Shown: positions 35,221 through 47,725, counted from the first letter of the stretch. The stretch: 64,000 nt of DNA from Pontederia crassipes (GCA_030549335.1 CM060192.1:24556157-24620156), one strand, 5' to 3'. Notes: generated by a model from the sequence alone, not told the origin. Numbers and translations are program-made.

Positions 35221-35725
35221 TGTTGATGGAAAGTCGCTCTCTAATACTAATATTATTTTATGAGATGTATTTCTCTAGAAGTCTTTTTCTTTTTGGAGTG
35301 GTTTTTGAGCTAATGTATTTGTCAAGAAATTCAATGTTCATCCTCTTATTTCAGTCTCTAAATAAATTCTGGCCAGTGCTTTCCATGTATAGCTAGGTAC
35401 ATCTTTAATGGAAATAATGGTCGATTGCTTTAATTTCTTGTTTGATGAATTTATTTGCTTCTATCATAAGTAACTTCAATCTTGATTCATTGATCAAATA
35501 TTACTTGAAACTTGTTCTCTTTTTTCACCCAAAAGAAAATTATGGTCTTTTAATTTACCCAATCATCCTTGACTAATTTTTTTCCTTTCCCAGAATAGAT
35601 GTCTTCTACTGAAATCGAAATGAATATGCCATACCTAGTGAAGTGTATGACACATAAGCAACCATATTACTGGAGAAGTCATGACTCAACAAGCCATTGG
35701 CCATGGCAAAAGCCACACCTATGTT
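35221..35725. other. Interval right of element C, nothing recognised
   Basis: AT-rich sequence that would join 27344 if element C were absent. No coding segment or RNA gene was recognised. Confidence 0.5.
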
Positions 35726-38121
35726 GGCCATTTGGTTCGTGAATAAAGTTTAGAATAATTCTATATTCCAGAAAGTAAGACCAAACACGACGTAGAATAG
35801 AATTAAATGAGTCAAATTTCATATTTTTTGCAAAACCACCTAAAAGACTGTGAAACCATTATCTATATCCCAATCTAAATAATATTTCTATTCTTCTAAA
35901 ACACTAGAATAGAGATATTCTACTTCCTTTCATTGTTTTCATCATGATTTTATTTTTCATTACTTAACTATATAATATTGTATTATAATTATTATGATTA
36001 TAATAATAAATGTAAACTATTTATAATAAAATATTTTAATTATAAAATATGTAATTTATTCTTTCCTAAGGGATAGAATAAGAATATAGTTAGAATTGTA
36101 ACACTCTGAAATTTCACATCCAAATGCTAAGGGCAAATAGGTCATTCGACTGTGTTAGTCGTTCGCCATCACATAATCATAATAAAATATGATTTTTAAT
36201 TAATATAGCGGAAGCATAAAACCATTAAATAAGATAAAATAATATTTCAATTGGTGTGGAAGACTTCATGAAAACGTAAAATGTAATGTTATAAAATTGG
36301 GAAAAAACAATCTAATAACCATCAGTAAAACATCATATGAACTAACATAGTCCAAGGACTCTAAAACATTATGACTCTTGACAACCTAGACCATGTGTGC
36401 AATTATCTCGTCATGAGCTGAACTGCCATTATCCATACTTTACTTACCTGCACGGATCCAGAGTGCAGGATTTTTCAATTAGATTATATAAAGTCATGCA
36501 TGCGATGCTGTGATCCTAAATATGATACTACATAATATGCATCATCATCTTCATATAAAAGAAGAAAACAATATGCATGTCTTAACATATGATCTACATG
36601 TCATTCATTCATACAATTTCTATCATCATTGAATAAAATAAAAGCATGGAGAGAAATGTAATCACTATTATAACACATTTAGTATGGACCATATCAATCA
36701 TCAATTAAATCCATAGGCGCATAAGTGAAGTACCCTTATCATAACCATTGCCTCGGTAACTTTCCTCAGAGTCGCTTCATAACCCTTTCGGACTTTCACT
36801 TTCGTGGGACATCATTTCCATTCGATCAATCATTGGTCCTTTATTTAACGTTATATCTTTTGATAGTTGGAATTTATGACGTTGCCCTCTCGATAGGCTA
36901 TCTAGGCCTTAGAAAATAATGATCCCCTCTCACCCGAAGGTGACATTAGAATATACACATCGTTGCCGATGTATGTAATGATCATTCTGGACTCTCGCTC
37001 GAGGGTGACATCGGAATGAAACACCATTGCCGATGTGTGTAACGATCATTCCAGAGAAAATATGATAAAGGGCCATAGAGGGTCGATATGTAACATCATC
37101 CACAACTGGGTTCATTATGCTTTTCAATCAACAAACAATTACATCGCTCAATCTTCATATTTTAACCTAGTCACGTGGAAAACTACATGTATCTAGGTTC
37201 TTATACAATCAACAAGCATCAACATATATTATTAATACTTTGAAAATAATATTTTATATAACATATATGAACTTTGGCATTGTTCACGGCCGTGATAGAT
37301 GTCGTCAACAGAACCCTAAAAATTCCCTTCGGTCATGGTCGTGTTAGAACATAGTCACGGTCGTGCCCTGGCTTTGTCACGGCCGTGACATTATCTGTCA
37401 CGGGCATGACAAAAATTGCTTTTTGGTCAATTTCAGCTCTTCTATCACATGACGGATTGCGTCACGGCCGTGACAAAATTTTGGAGTTCCGCCGCTCAGC
37501 CCATTTTTACATGATTTTTTATCTAGAAATTGGAAAAATGATACATAACATTTAGAACCAAAACATATACATTTCCTAAACCTTCGAGGATCAAAAGAAC
37601 ATTTGGAAATATAATAATCCATTAAGATTTAAGGTTCATCCCTACATCATGAACAATATGAAGAACATGAACCTAATAATAAATCTAATCATAGAACTTG
37701 TGCATGGCATAGATATAATACATGCATAGATTTAGAAGAAAAAACAATAATCCTTAATCACAATCCAATATGAAAACATGTGTCATTTTGCTCTCAATCC
37801 ATTATAAGAAGAACATCGATCGAGGAGAGAGGGATTCTTGGATCGCCTTTACATACTTTGATCTTGGATTTTCTCCTCTTTCTTTCTCTTATTTTTCCTC
37901 TTCTTTGTTCCTCTCTTTTTCCTTTCTCAAGCCCTAGCTGCCAGGTGAGAAATTTTATAAAAGAGATCAATAAGAGATTTTGGATCTTTATATAAAGGAG
38001 ATTATGAGGGTTTGGGTAAAAAGTCCAAATTGTCCTCACTTAAAAATCTGAGGTATTACAAGAATATAATATTCTTTAGAATTTTGTTATTCTTGGAAAG
38101 ATATTTTCTGACTAAACGGCC
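35726..38121. mobile_element. MITE-like element split by solo LTR R10
   Basis: The left end GGCCATTTGGTTCGTGAATA and the complement of the right end, GGCCGTTTAGTCAGAAAATA, agree at 14 of 20 positions, so they are decayed terminal inverted repeats. Without R10 and its duplicated site the unit is about 427 bases and AT-rich with no coding capacity, as in MITEs. The end sequence is reminiscent of Tourist/Harbinger elements, but the target duplication is not clear, so the superfamily is left open. Confidence 0.5.
36097..38060 (+). mobile_element. Solo LTR R10 (TGTAACACTC family), TSD AGAAT
   Basis: It starts TGTAACACTCTGAAATTTC and ends TGAGGTATTACA. AGAAT flanks it at 36092-36096 and 38061-38065. 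A unit of about 65 bases is duplicated at 36928-37055 (GGTGACAT, CGTTGCCGATGT, ATGATCATTC). Perfect palindromes centred on CGGCCG occur at 37284-37295, 37376-37389 and 37461-37474, with looser copies between them. It looks like a Ty3-gypsy LTR, but without coding sequence the lineage is uncertain. Confidence 0.92.
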
Positions 38122-38618
38122 CTTAGTTACATGAAAAAAGTATCTTTGATGCTGCCTCATTACTTGGTTGGATGGTTTGTTTTCTTTCATGATCACATTT
38201 ATTTATGACATTTTTATCATTACTATATGGCTGTAGTTGAAACTTTGATGATGATATATAAGATTGCATGTATCACGTAATTAGAGATGCGGCAAAATTT
38301 TAGTTGTTCACTTGTCGATTGACCAAGCATAATCAAAACGTTTACACAACACAATAGATAAAAATGGTGTAAGCTTCTCTTTCACCATCAAGTTGTCTTC
38401 TTAAAGGCATTATATTACAAGTTATGGGGTGTACTTTTAGTTTTCTTTTGTAAACTTGGTGAGCACCATCCAGCATGTATGATGTGCATCCACTGATGTT
38501 CTTGAAGAAATTACATGAGACGGTGTGGATCATTCAGCAGCATTCTTTGGCTTCTGAACTGTTTGCAGAAACTTTTATTCTCTGGATGTCCTCTTAGAAT
38601 GCCCATTTCCTGAATTTC

Positions 38619-38678
38619 AACAATGGATAGGATGGGAGATTTGGGCCTCAGTTTTGAACATGTGAAGAGCCATCTCGA
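38619..38678 (+). pseudogene. Possible GARP (G2-like/MYB-related) exon fragment
   Basis: The plus strand reads MGDLGLSFEHVKSHLE from 38631. In GARP transcription factors the DNA-binding domain ends with a segment of the form GL-x3-HVKSHLQ, and several family genes have an intron directly after HLQ. Here a GT follows the last codon (38679-38680), as expected of a splice donor. The upstream part of the domain is not readable in frame; a stop lies seven codons before the ATG. It may be a decayed exon or a chance match. The first helix and the WT-LH motif of GARP domains were not found nearby. Confidence 0.3.
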
Positions 38679-38880
38679 GGTATTCATCCGCGTATCTTCT
38701 TCCAGAGTCTTGCATTAGATGTTAATCCTGGCATAATAGACTAATTAATGATTGTTTATCAAAATAGAATGACGAATTGAATTTATAAGCATAAAGAATA
38801 AAATATCGATTCACTTTTGGAATTTGTGTATTTTATCTTTTAAATTGCAGCATTCCTAGAACAATGTAATTTTTTTGCAG

Positions 38881-38947
38881 TACTAAAAACATAGGAGGAA
38901 GATTCGTGGATCAATAAGATGAGAGGATGAGGATCATGCACAAGATG
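38881..38947 (+). pseudogene. Exon-like segment bounded by splice-site consensus
   Basis: A 67-base segment follows TTTTTTTGCAG (a strong acceptor) and precedes GTAGGT (donor). If it continued the frame of the GARP-like piece at 38631-38678 it would contain two stops, so it is at best decayed. Known GARP genes often have a short exon at this place. The protein sequence was not recognised. Confidence 0.2.
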
Positions 38948-39764
38948 GTAGGTTGTCTGTAGTTTCTCCCATCAAACTTTTAGCTCGAAGTGTTAATATA
39001 AAAAATATGGCTCAACAAATGTTTAGGATGAGACCTATAATATAACCCCTCCACCATGACCACCGCATGCTGCAATTCCGGTTGTTCAATACAATAGGTC
39101 AGATTGGTAATACTTGGATAAAATAAAACAGACATGGTCTCGTTTGCTGTAATTTCATGTGTTGAGGCCTCTAAACATACTAATGATGCTGCCAACAGGG
39201 TTATTGGAGTTGTAGACCCGGTTATAAACCATACAGGAAGCAACATGGGTGTCCTATTCTGTCCCATGATATTTAGAGCAAATTGTATCTGCAGGATTGC
39301 TTAATAAAATTTCCTTATGTTACCCATGTGGTTGATAAATGCATGATGGTGATAAGAGGTACATGAGCTATCTAATGGACCACAGTCCACAGTTGTGACA
39401 TAACTGGAGAAGTAGTTTTCATGGATGCAGTTTGTATTGTGCTCCTTTTATTTTGGTGCGTAATTTGTTGTTTTTATGGAACTTGTGATATAATTATTCA
39501 TATATATTCTTAAACAATATAGGAGCTTTTCAATTTTTGTTAGTCTTTTTTAGTTTCTCCATGTAAAAGATCAATCAGTGCATACATCACTGATGATAAA
39601 AATAACTCATTGAAGATGATATATAATGCAACAAGAGGGCATGCAGAAGGACAAACCACACATGCCAGGAGAGGATCTGACTCTGAGCCTCATCATGCCC
39701 ATCTCCAACTACTTGCAAGGGATTCATCGTCCAGGACGTGCATGCCATTGCCAAAATTATTATT

Positions 39765-39797
39765 GGGGGGGAGGGGGGGGGGGGGGGGGGGGGGGGG
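39765..39797 (+). repeat. Poly-G tract, 7 G, one A, 25 G
   Basis: An uninterrupted run of 25 G (39773-39797) preceded by seven G and one A, in otherwise AT-rich sequence. Length may be unreliable in any assembly. Confidence 0.9.
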
Positions 39798-40804
39798 ATG
39801 CGGGGGTGCATGGTTCCAAATGGTGCTGAAATTGTCTTCCATTTATAGATGGCACTTGATCATTTAGATGCACAAGCAAATCTTAAGAAATTTCGAATAT
39901 TTAATGTTGGGATTTTACAGCTAAATGATGCTTCGCACACTATTATTATTATTATTGATAATAAATTGGAGGTACATGCTTTACTGGAATTTAATTAGTA
40001 GATAATAATGCATGTGTAACACGTATAAATTAATGAGCAGATACAGTCAAAATTTTTCTTCGAGGACAATGCATGTATAGCGCGCAGATATATTGTAAAA
40101 CACCGGAAAAAAAGGGGAAACAAAAGGGCGGCTACCCCTTTTCTCTTTCCACTTGTTTTTTTTTCTTTTTGTCTCTTCTTCCCTTCCATTCTTCTCTTTT
40201 CCTATCGTTTGAGTTCCCAATGGAAGAAGCTCCAAGGCAAGATTTTCCTCTCACTCCCGAGATGGAAGACTAAGGGTCGAACCCTTTTTATAAGGATTCC
40301 GACCCCCTCTCATTTTCCTCTCATTTCCTCTCCATTCTCTCTCTCACCCTATTCTTGCTCCTTGTTGAATCTTATGTTTTGATGATAACAAATTAAATTG
40401 AGCATAAAAGTTACTAATCAATGTTCAAGTGATGTTAATGTAGATGTATGATTGATATGATCTTATTCGTAGAAGAAATCGTCAAATTAGACTAAGAGAA
40501 AGAACGCATTAAGAAAATATCAGGACTATACTGATCGAAGGACTGGTCGATCAGACAACGCATAAAAGCGCAGATATGGTGCAATAGTCATATTCACCGG
40601 TCGACCGGCCTATTAAAGGGGTTGACTGGTCACAGAGTCAAATGAATAGTAACGACTATTTTTTAAGGAAAAAATTATGAAAAATTTTTTGGACGAAATT
40701 TTCACATGTAGAAGTCTATAAAAGTAGTGTCAAAGCTTGAAGAAAAATCATCAAAGCAAGTAAGATCATTCAAAAGTTTCTTTCAAGTTCCAATGTATCC
40801 ATGA

Positions 40805-40990
40805 AGTGCGATAATACAAGTCTATAGAAATGACCAAAAATTCAATTCAACATTCTAGGATGAAACATATTGACTTGCAATATCATTTCATTATAAAGTT
40901 TTGACCCTTAAGGACATTGTCATTGAATATGTATCCACTGAAGTTCAACTTGCAGTTATATTTACAAAACCCCTTAGTGAAGAACGTTTT
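40805..40990 (+). pseudogene. Copia RNase H C-terminal fragment
   Basis: Fragments in order are KCDNTS, then after a shift IEMTKNSIQHSRMKHIDLQ and YHFI, and after a further shift DIVIEYVSTEVQLAVIFTK followed by PLSEER. These match the end of copia RNase H, where a C-D-N segment, an R-x-KHI-D segment and an IFTKPL segment occur in that order. At least two frameshifts are present. Confidence 0.85.
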
Positions 40991-41869
40991 TTTTTTGCAT
41001 GCTTAGAAGGGAATTAGGAATGATTGAATTTTGATTGTATATTAGTTCTAAGTAAAAGTGACTTGATTATGCAATATCACTTTTGACATGAATTGAACAT
41101 TAAAAGTGTTGCATAACAACTTACATTTATGTGAAATATATCACTGGAACAATAACCTAATGATTAAAATTTTGAAAAAAAATAGCTATCAAACTAGGAT
41201 CGATCCATCGCTAGGCTCTACCGGTCGATCAATATATGTTCATCGATCATTGATTTTTTATTGCAAAATAAATACTCGATCGACTGCTTGGCCTAATCGG
41301 TCCATCGGTATATACAAAAAATGCGGACATAAAGTATTCGACCGGTTGATCGGTCGACCCTCTTCTCATTTTTCCTTTCAACTGCTGCCCTAGCCGGATG
41401 CCGCTGCCGATCGTCCGGCCATCATCGTCGCCGTCCCTCCTCATCCATATCACACGTGACATCATCGTCGACCTCCCGGCCACCGACGTCACTGTTGTCT
41501 GCTCTTTCTTTGTCGACTGCCACAGTCATCCGTGTCCATTGTTTTCTCCTCTCGCCGCCGCCCTTTATCTTCTGTGCCGGTGACCCCTGTCGCCACTATT
41601 GACCTCCCACTAGCCGTCGTCGCTGCCACTGACCTCACCTCAAAGATGCCATCACATCTTTCGGCCGCCCCCTCGTTGCATCTTCTTCCTTCTGGTCACT
41701 ACCATAGTCTGTCACTTGACCGCCCTCTCTCCCTATCACTGTCACCCCATGGGACCAGCAATCGACCAGCCACTTTTCTTCCTTTCGGTCACAATTGTTG
41801 AATCCTTGGCCGACGACGAAGGGACTCCAACCGTCAGGCTAGTCTTTCAACGCCATCGTCATTTTGGCT

Positions 41870-43170
41870 CTAATGCACATCGCATTCAAGTCCTCGTAAA
41901 TGAGGCTGAACCTGACTAGGAACTGGAACCCGCACTCGTGCCTATCCAACGTGGATGAGGTCGTGGATGAGGATGATCCGGTGGACATGCTCGTCAGTCA
42001 CCTTTCACTGATCCTATTGATTGTGATAGTCACCTCTTTGTCACTTGGGTCGTCTCTACTTGTTTCGATGTTTTGTACATCACCCGCAATGTCCGGCGTG
42101 CCTACACCATTGATTGGGATGCTCTGTACATTCCAAATGTTTAGGAGATGTCCGCAAACATCGGTTGACTAGCACTTCTCTCTCTCATATAGCGTGTGTA
42201 TCCCCGTCTTGTTCATTATTTCTATGCGAATATGACAATCACTCGGGAGGCTATCATCACTTATGTCCTTGGCATACCACTCATTTCCTGACCATCTCTG
42301 TCACATATTTGGTGTTTTGTGCCCATTACTCGATCTTTATTCATTTGTCACCCATGGTTGGCCTTCCGATTATCTCCCGTTCGCGGATGACATTCGTACG
42401 ATTTTTTATAGACAGGATATCCACTATACCGTTGAATCATCCTATAGGCATCTTCATCTGGTAATGAAAATGGCTCATCACATTCTGAGTTGTATGATTA
42501 CTCCTCGAGCCGGCCACTGTTACACACTTTGATCTATTCTTTCTCCATTGTCTCTATATCCGAGATGCATTTTTCTTCACTTTGGTCATTTCATTTTCTA
42601 TCACATGGATTACACCTTCTAGAAGATTGCCTCCAGTGTTCCTAGTCCGTTCCACTTATACTTTGGTGCCTAGATCACAAAGACTTTACTCCATTTTAGT
42701 GCCGACATTCCTTTGGGTGACGAGTACATTTGACCCCGCCCCACTGACGTCATCGGTTCTGCGACTTTGCACCAGAAGCATCTTAGGTTGGGAGAGCCAG
42801 CACCGATTGACACTGACGATGGGGATGATGCCACTGATGGAGAGGCAGCACCAATGGATACTCAGAACGTACCAAAGGCTGGCCCTAGCTTCCCTCCACC
42901 TTTAGCACCCGTTGAGCCTTTTGGATCTTTCCAGCACGTTGCCTCAGCTTCCTATGGCGCATATGATTTTACGGCCCTTTCATAGCAGGTGGATGCCATA
43001 GACCATCACGTGACTCAAATGGATCGTTGTGTTCGATGGATGTAGCATGACTCCTGATACCTTGTTGGCACATTGCAAGCCTACTATGATAGTCCCGATG
43101 AGATGTAGTTGGATTGTCTCCCTCTTTGATAATGTCAAAGTGGGGAGAAGTTTGGGACGATGTTATGTAT
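41870..43170 (+). pseudogene. Post-pol ORF of SIRE-type element (plant transposon-protein / env-like region), decayed
   Basis: This region lies after RNase H and before the polypurine tract, where SIRE elements carry an extra, env-like reading frame of unknown function. Pieces readable across frames include CDSHLFVTWVVSTC near 42020, YPRLVHYFYANM at 42199-42234 and TREAIITYVLGIPLI directly after. These resemble a domain often annotated as a putative plant transposon protein. A proline-rich stretch and a heptad-like end (QVDAIDHHVTQMDR) near 42985-43025 fit the C-terminal part. Stops and shifts are frequent. The family name is from memory of the pattern. Confidence 0.45.
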
Positions 43171-43533
43171 TTTTAGTTTCTTTTAGTTCGATGTCCCTTA
43201 GTTGGTATGTGTTTGTACTAGTGTCGTGCACCATTTTGTCGTGACTACAGTCACATTTGTTAGTGCACGAACACATGATGTATGTATCAACTATGGATGT
43301 AATGTGATGATTTTTTCTTCAAGATGAATGTGTTAAACATTTGATTTCATATCTATTTTGTGCCTTGTTTGATGTCACATGCTTATATTGTTCCATATTA
43401 TTATGATAATGGCCACTTATTTAGGAGGAGAAAATGTGAAATAATCATAAATGTAGGTAGAGCTTGCTTGCTACTTACTCTCTATACTTACTATTCATTT
43501 TTTCACTCTATCTTCCAATTAGTTTGTCATTAT

Positions 43534-43549
43534 AAAAAAAGGAGGAGAT
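43534..43549 (+). other. Polypurine tract of element E
   Basis: AAAAAAAGGAGGAGAT immediately precedes the 3' LTR start TGTTGAATCC, the arrangement typical of SIRE elements. Confidence 0.9.
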
Positions 43550-44362
43550 TGTTGAATCCTATAAATTGATGATAACAAATTAAATTGAAAAGTTACTAAC
43601 CTATGCTCAAGTGATGATAATAGGATTGATATCACCTCATTCACAAAAGAAATCGTCAAATTAGACTAAGAGAAAGAATGCATTTAGAAAATGTCGAGAT
43701 TATACTGGTCGATATACCGGTCGATCGAACAGTGCATAAAATCGTAGATATGGCGCAATGATCATATTGACTGGTCAACTGGTCCATTAAAGAGGTCGAC
43801 CGATCATAGAGTTAGATGAACAGTAATGACTATTTTTTAAGGACAAAATTATTAAAAAAAATTCGGACGAAATTTTCACCTGTAGAAGCCTATAAAAGGA
43901 GTGTCAAAGCCTGAAAAAAATCATCCAAGCAAGCAAGATCATTCAAAAGTTCCTTTCAAATTCTTGAGCTCAAATTTGCATGTTCTTTCCTTTCTTTTCT
44001 ATGAGTGTGAGAAACTTTTGTAAAAGAAAAGAGTTAGAGGAATCATTGTTCTCTAATTTAGTGAGATTGAGAGCTCATTGTAAAATGCATGTGGTGTAAA
44101 AAGGGTTATTCTCTCCCTACAAGAAAAGAGAAAGCTAGTGAATCTCCAACGGTCTTGAGAATGAGAAGTTAGAGCAGGGAAGTAAGCGAAATAGTTGCGA
44201 CCGAACCTCGTCAACACATTGCCTCTTTCTATTTGATTATTATCTTTCATTTATGCTTTATCGTTATTTGCTTATGATAAGATTTTATTGATTTTCCAAA
44301 AATGATTTCATGAAAATATTTTTATACGCCAATTCACGCCCCCTGGTGCTTTCGATCCTACG
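43550..44362 (+). repeat. 3' LTR of element E
   Basis: It runs from TGTTGAATCCT to GGTGCTTTCGATCCTACG, 813 bases. It carries repeated CGATATACCGGTCGATCG-like text at 43700-43810. The left LTR fragment (40363 to about 40790) aligns with its first half and holds the perfect palindrome CCGGTCGACCGG at 40597-40608. Confidence 0.9.
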
Positions 44363-46682
44363 CTCCTATGGGTCACTACCAGAGGATGAAAGGAGGTCGG
44401 CGGCGGCTTAATTCAGCGTAGGCGAAGAGGGAGAACAGGGAGGACGCTGCTCAAGCTCGAGTCAATGAAGCACCAGGCCGACAGACTTCAAAGCAGGTGT
44501 TTTTTTGGGATTTTCTTCCTAGCTTAGCATCTTGACGAATCGAAGCATGTTCTAAAGATTTAGTTAGACAAAAACTCTGGTAGTATGCATAGAAATCGTA
44601 GCATATGAACTTCTGAAGCCATAACTTTTCTTCTACGAATGTTAAGACCTTGTTCCAATGGTTTGTATGTCACATTCAAATCTGTTCAGATGATACATAG
44701 TTAGATCGACTTCTGTATAGTTTAGATGATCATATGATGCTTCATTTTGCATTGATCAACTTGTAACATTTATGTTTGATGCTTACAATCACCGAAGAAA
44801 TGAAATGATCAAAATAGATAACTTACACAATTTTTTGCGTAGTAAGAACCCGGCTCAGGTTGCCCATAACTCGGCCCGGGCGGACCAACCCGAACCGAGC
44901 TCACCCATGACTTGGCCTGGATCCATCATTAACGTGATCTTCGAGTTCTGCGCACACCAACAACTTGACCTGTTTGTAACCCGTCTCAGGTTCATCGTGA
45001 GGAAGACGATCAGGCGAGATGATCGTCTCAACATGATCGCATCCCAATTTGGCCCAGGTATGACTCAGACCCGGCGGATTTTTGCTCGAATTTTTCCAAG
45101 ACAATTCTCGTCGGAACTCGACCCGGATTCCACCTACACTTGGCTTGGGTTCTAACTAACAGAACAATTATTTTCATGACTGATTAAAATACTTGCTATC
45201 TAATCTATTCTGTAATGTTAATTATTCTAATTAGATTATTGCTTACCCTTCATGATTGTACCAAACCAATGGATTATTATGATTATGTCACTTCATCGAA
45301 ACATGAATAAAGTGTGACTATGATCACATTAACGACCATGAAAAATAATTATAAACCACCCTAAATCTCTATGAAATGATGAAAGAACGAACATGGAACA
45401 GTAGACCGCTCCCCTTTTTGGTCGACAGTTGAACACAAATAAACGGTTGATCGTTTCCCTTTTCTGATAACCGCAAAATATTAATGAACATGAATCCACT
45501 CTCTTTTTGGACGACCATTGAATCAACACAAAGCGGATGACTGCATGACTTTCTGATGTCCGATACGTGGAGAAAACAAATACGACCTTAATCGAACCCC
45601 TTTGATTTGTAAGATTCTATCCATCCGATCTATACCAAATGAAATGAACCTAAAGATGATTCAAAACTATACTTCATACAACCGTGATCAATCTACAGCT
45701 TGAAAGAGAGTCCACTAATGATGGGGGAAAGTTATATCAGCCTTGTGTGAGGCACTTCCCTACGGGTTACCATTTGCCCTATCTAAATGGAGTATCTCCC
45801 TTATGAATGTTTCTGCCTTGCGCAAGGTCATCCCGCCGGATGAGGCTGGCCGTGCCACTGATCCTCCACTGGCCCATAATCGTCTAGATAGCGGCACCTA
45901 GTGTCTCTGCAATGGTATTTCCTAAAAGAAAGAAAGAGCTCTTCCATAGTATAAATATGATGATATGAATGTCCAAAAGCTGAAAGGAAGGACTTTGTCC
46001 TTATAAATATGAACAAGAACTATGAATATGAATAAGAATAATGAACATGAAAGTGAACATGAAAAAAGGAAGGAAATGAAAAGGCATGAACTATGTTTAT
46101 TTCATGCTTCTTCTAACAGAACTGATTTATGAATTACACGAACTCACACTTAGCTTTATGCTAATGGTTGAACTTTCTACCATGTATGATCCCCACAGGT
46201 ACATGATGATGATGTGTGACGCATTGTTGTGTGTGCGGCGAATACAGTTCAGGTGGCGTGTGCACATATTCATGGTTGAGTTCAATATGAGGTGTATGTT
46301 TTTACGATATATTAGGCGGCTCATCTATTTGGTTGGGACATATCAGGTCATGGCTGACTGAAGGCTTTTCTATGTGTAGCACAAGTGTAACTACTTTTGG
46401 ATGTACCTTTTGTTTCCGCATTTGGCTTCATGCTGAGATAGTTTGATGTACTTTGTTTTCGTATCTTTTGTTTCTGCACTTTGTTTCATATCAATACAGT
46501 TTGATGTACTTTTATCTATTGGCTTATGCATTCCTCTTTCATTGTTGTATTATTTTAATTGTTAAGTCTTCCGCTTCGACTTATTTTTCTTGACCATTTG
46601 GTCAATGAAAGAGTCAAAGAAAGATCGAAGAAAGTAACGATCGAGAAAAAATTTTGCCACATGACGGAGTCGAATTTTGAGA

Positions 46683-46685
<3 letters not shown>

Positions 46686-46713
<28 letters not shown>
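46686..46713. repeat. TA dinucleotide run
   Basis: About 14 TA units directly at the right end of element D. Confidence 0.95.
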
Positions 46714-47725
46714 ATGGAGCATTCGAGCTCCTACCCACTTACCTACATAAGATGTCGTCTGATCTGCAAAAGCAAGCCGAACTGTGTGCATATGGCTCAG
46801 CAACAATTGGTTCACATGTTGCTGCCATTGACATCAGTTCCTTGCTGTGTCCCTGAAATATTCTAAAAAAACTTAAATAGAAATAAAAAAAATTTAATGC
46901 TAGTTCAGGCTCAATTAACAAACCTTTCAGCAGCACTACTCTCTCCTCTCACTTCATCCCACCCACTACAAGAGGCAGCCGAACACAGCAATGAAACCCC
47001 ACTCAGCTTCAGTAGCCTAACTCATCCCCTCTCTCTCCCTCTCACCTACTCATTCCTCACACTCAGCACGCAGCAACCAGGTGGCGACAACAACAAGCAA
47101 CCATGAAGTGACAACGACCCACGTCATTTCTCTCTCCCCCATACAACTCTTCCCTATTCTCTCTCTCTTTTTCTTTTACGTTCAGTCAGCACCTGGACAG
47201 CAGCAGCTAGAAGGAGGAAGAGGAAGGAGGAAGAGGGGAGCTTGAGGGGCCGGCAGGTTTTACCAGGAAGAGAGGAAGAAGAACAGCATTGTCAGACAAG
47301 AAAAGAAAGGAAGATTAGAATTTTAATGTAAACCCTAAAAGTATATTTGAAGAGATTCAAAGTCTTAATCTAAATGAAGAGTTTTGTTTGGATTAAGGGT
47401 CTTGAAGGCTAACTAAATCTTCTTCCTCCTAAGGTTAGGAAATGTTCATATGATACTTCACGTTTAATAAGGTTATTGTACTATTGCTAATCATGTTTAG
47501 AACTAAGATGTTATTATTATCTATGTTTAGCTCATTATGAAATTACTCATTTGTTATATATCAAATTACTCATTATGAAATGTTCTTATACAAACCCTTA
47601 TTTATTTTCATTATTATTGTGCTCAAGAATGTTCATGTATGAATCGTATGATGATTAGAGCAAAATGTATGCTCCATGTATAGATGAATGTATGATTTGA
47701 AGGATGAAAATGTAGTGTAAATTCT

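Larger units (their letters stand above)
38122..40093. other. Interval with possible remains of a host gene
   Basis: No intact gene is visible. Two exon-like pieces at 38619-38678 and 38881-38947 are listed separately. Further right, 39635-39760 reads MQKDKPHMPGEDLTLSLIMP on the plus strand, then runs into a poly-G tract; I do not recognise it. The text from 38980 to 39290 has an open minus-strand frame of 95 codons without recognisable motifs. Confidence 0.4.
40363..44362 (+). mobile_element. Element E: SIRE-type Ty1-copia element with large deletion, TSD CTCCT
   Basis: CTCCT flanks it at 40358-40362 and 44363-44367. The left LTR starts TGTTGAATC and breaks off near 40790, jumping straight to the end of RNase H. 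gag, protease, integrase and RT are therefore missing. The region after pol, long in SIRE elements, remains. A polypurine tract and a full 3' LTR follow. The last base of the 3' LTR is G where A is expected. The D LTR reads on across it, which proves the insertion. Confidence 0.88.
40094..46687 (+). mobile_element. Element D: solo LTR of the B/C family, carrying element E
   Basis: The LTR starts TGTAAAACACCGG and ends near GTCGAATTTTGAGACACTA. After removal of E it is about 2.59 kb, as in C. Shared blocks are the CTCGGCCCGGGCGG region at 44850-45150, GGTCGACAGTTGAAC near 45420, ATACGACCTTAATCGAACCCC at 45580, and the A-rich ATGAA repeats at 46010-46080. The flanks are TATAT on both sides, but the right flank is a TA run, so the duplication is only weak evidence. 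No second LTR or interior is attached. Confidence 0.82.

Noticed and set aside
39587-39867. Proline- or glycine-rich open frames on both strands
   Set aside because: They are translations of the poly-G tract and have no domain; the tract itself is the feature.
40089-46692. TATAT as a target duplication of element D
   Set aside because: The right flank is a TA run, so a TATAT match is expected by chance; D is called from LTR alignment instead.
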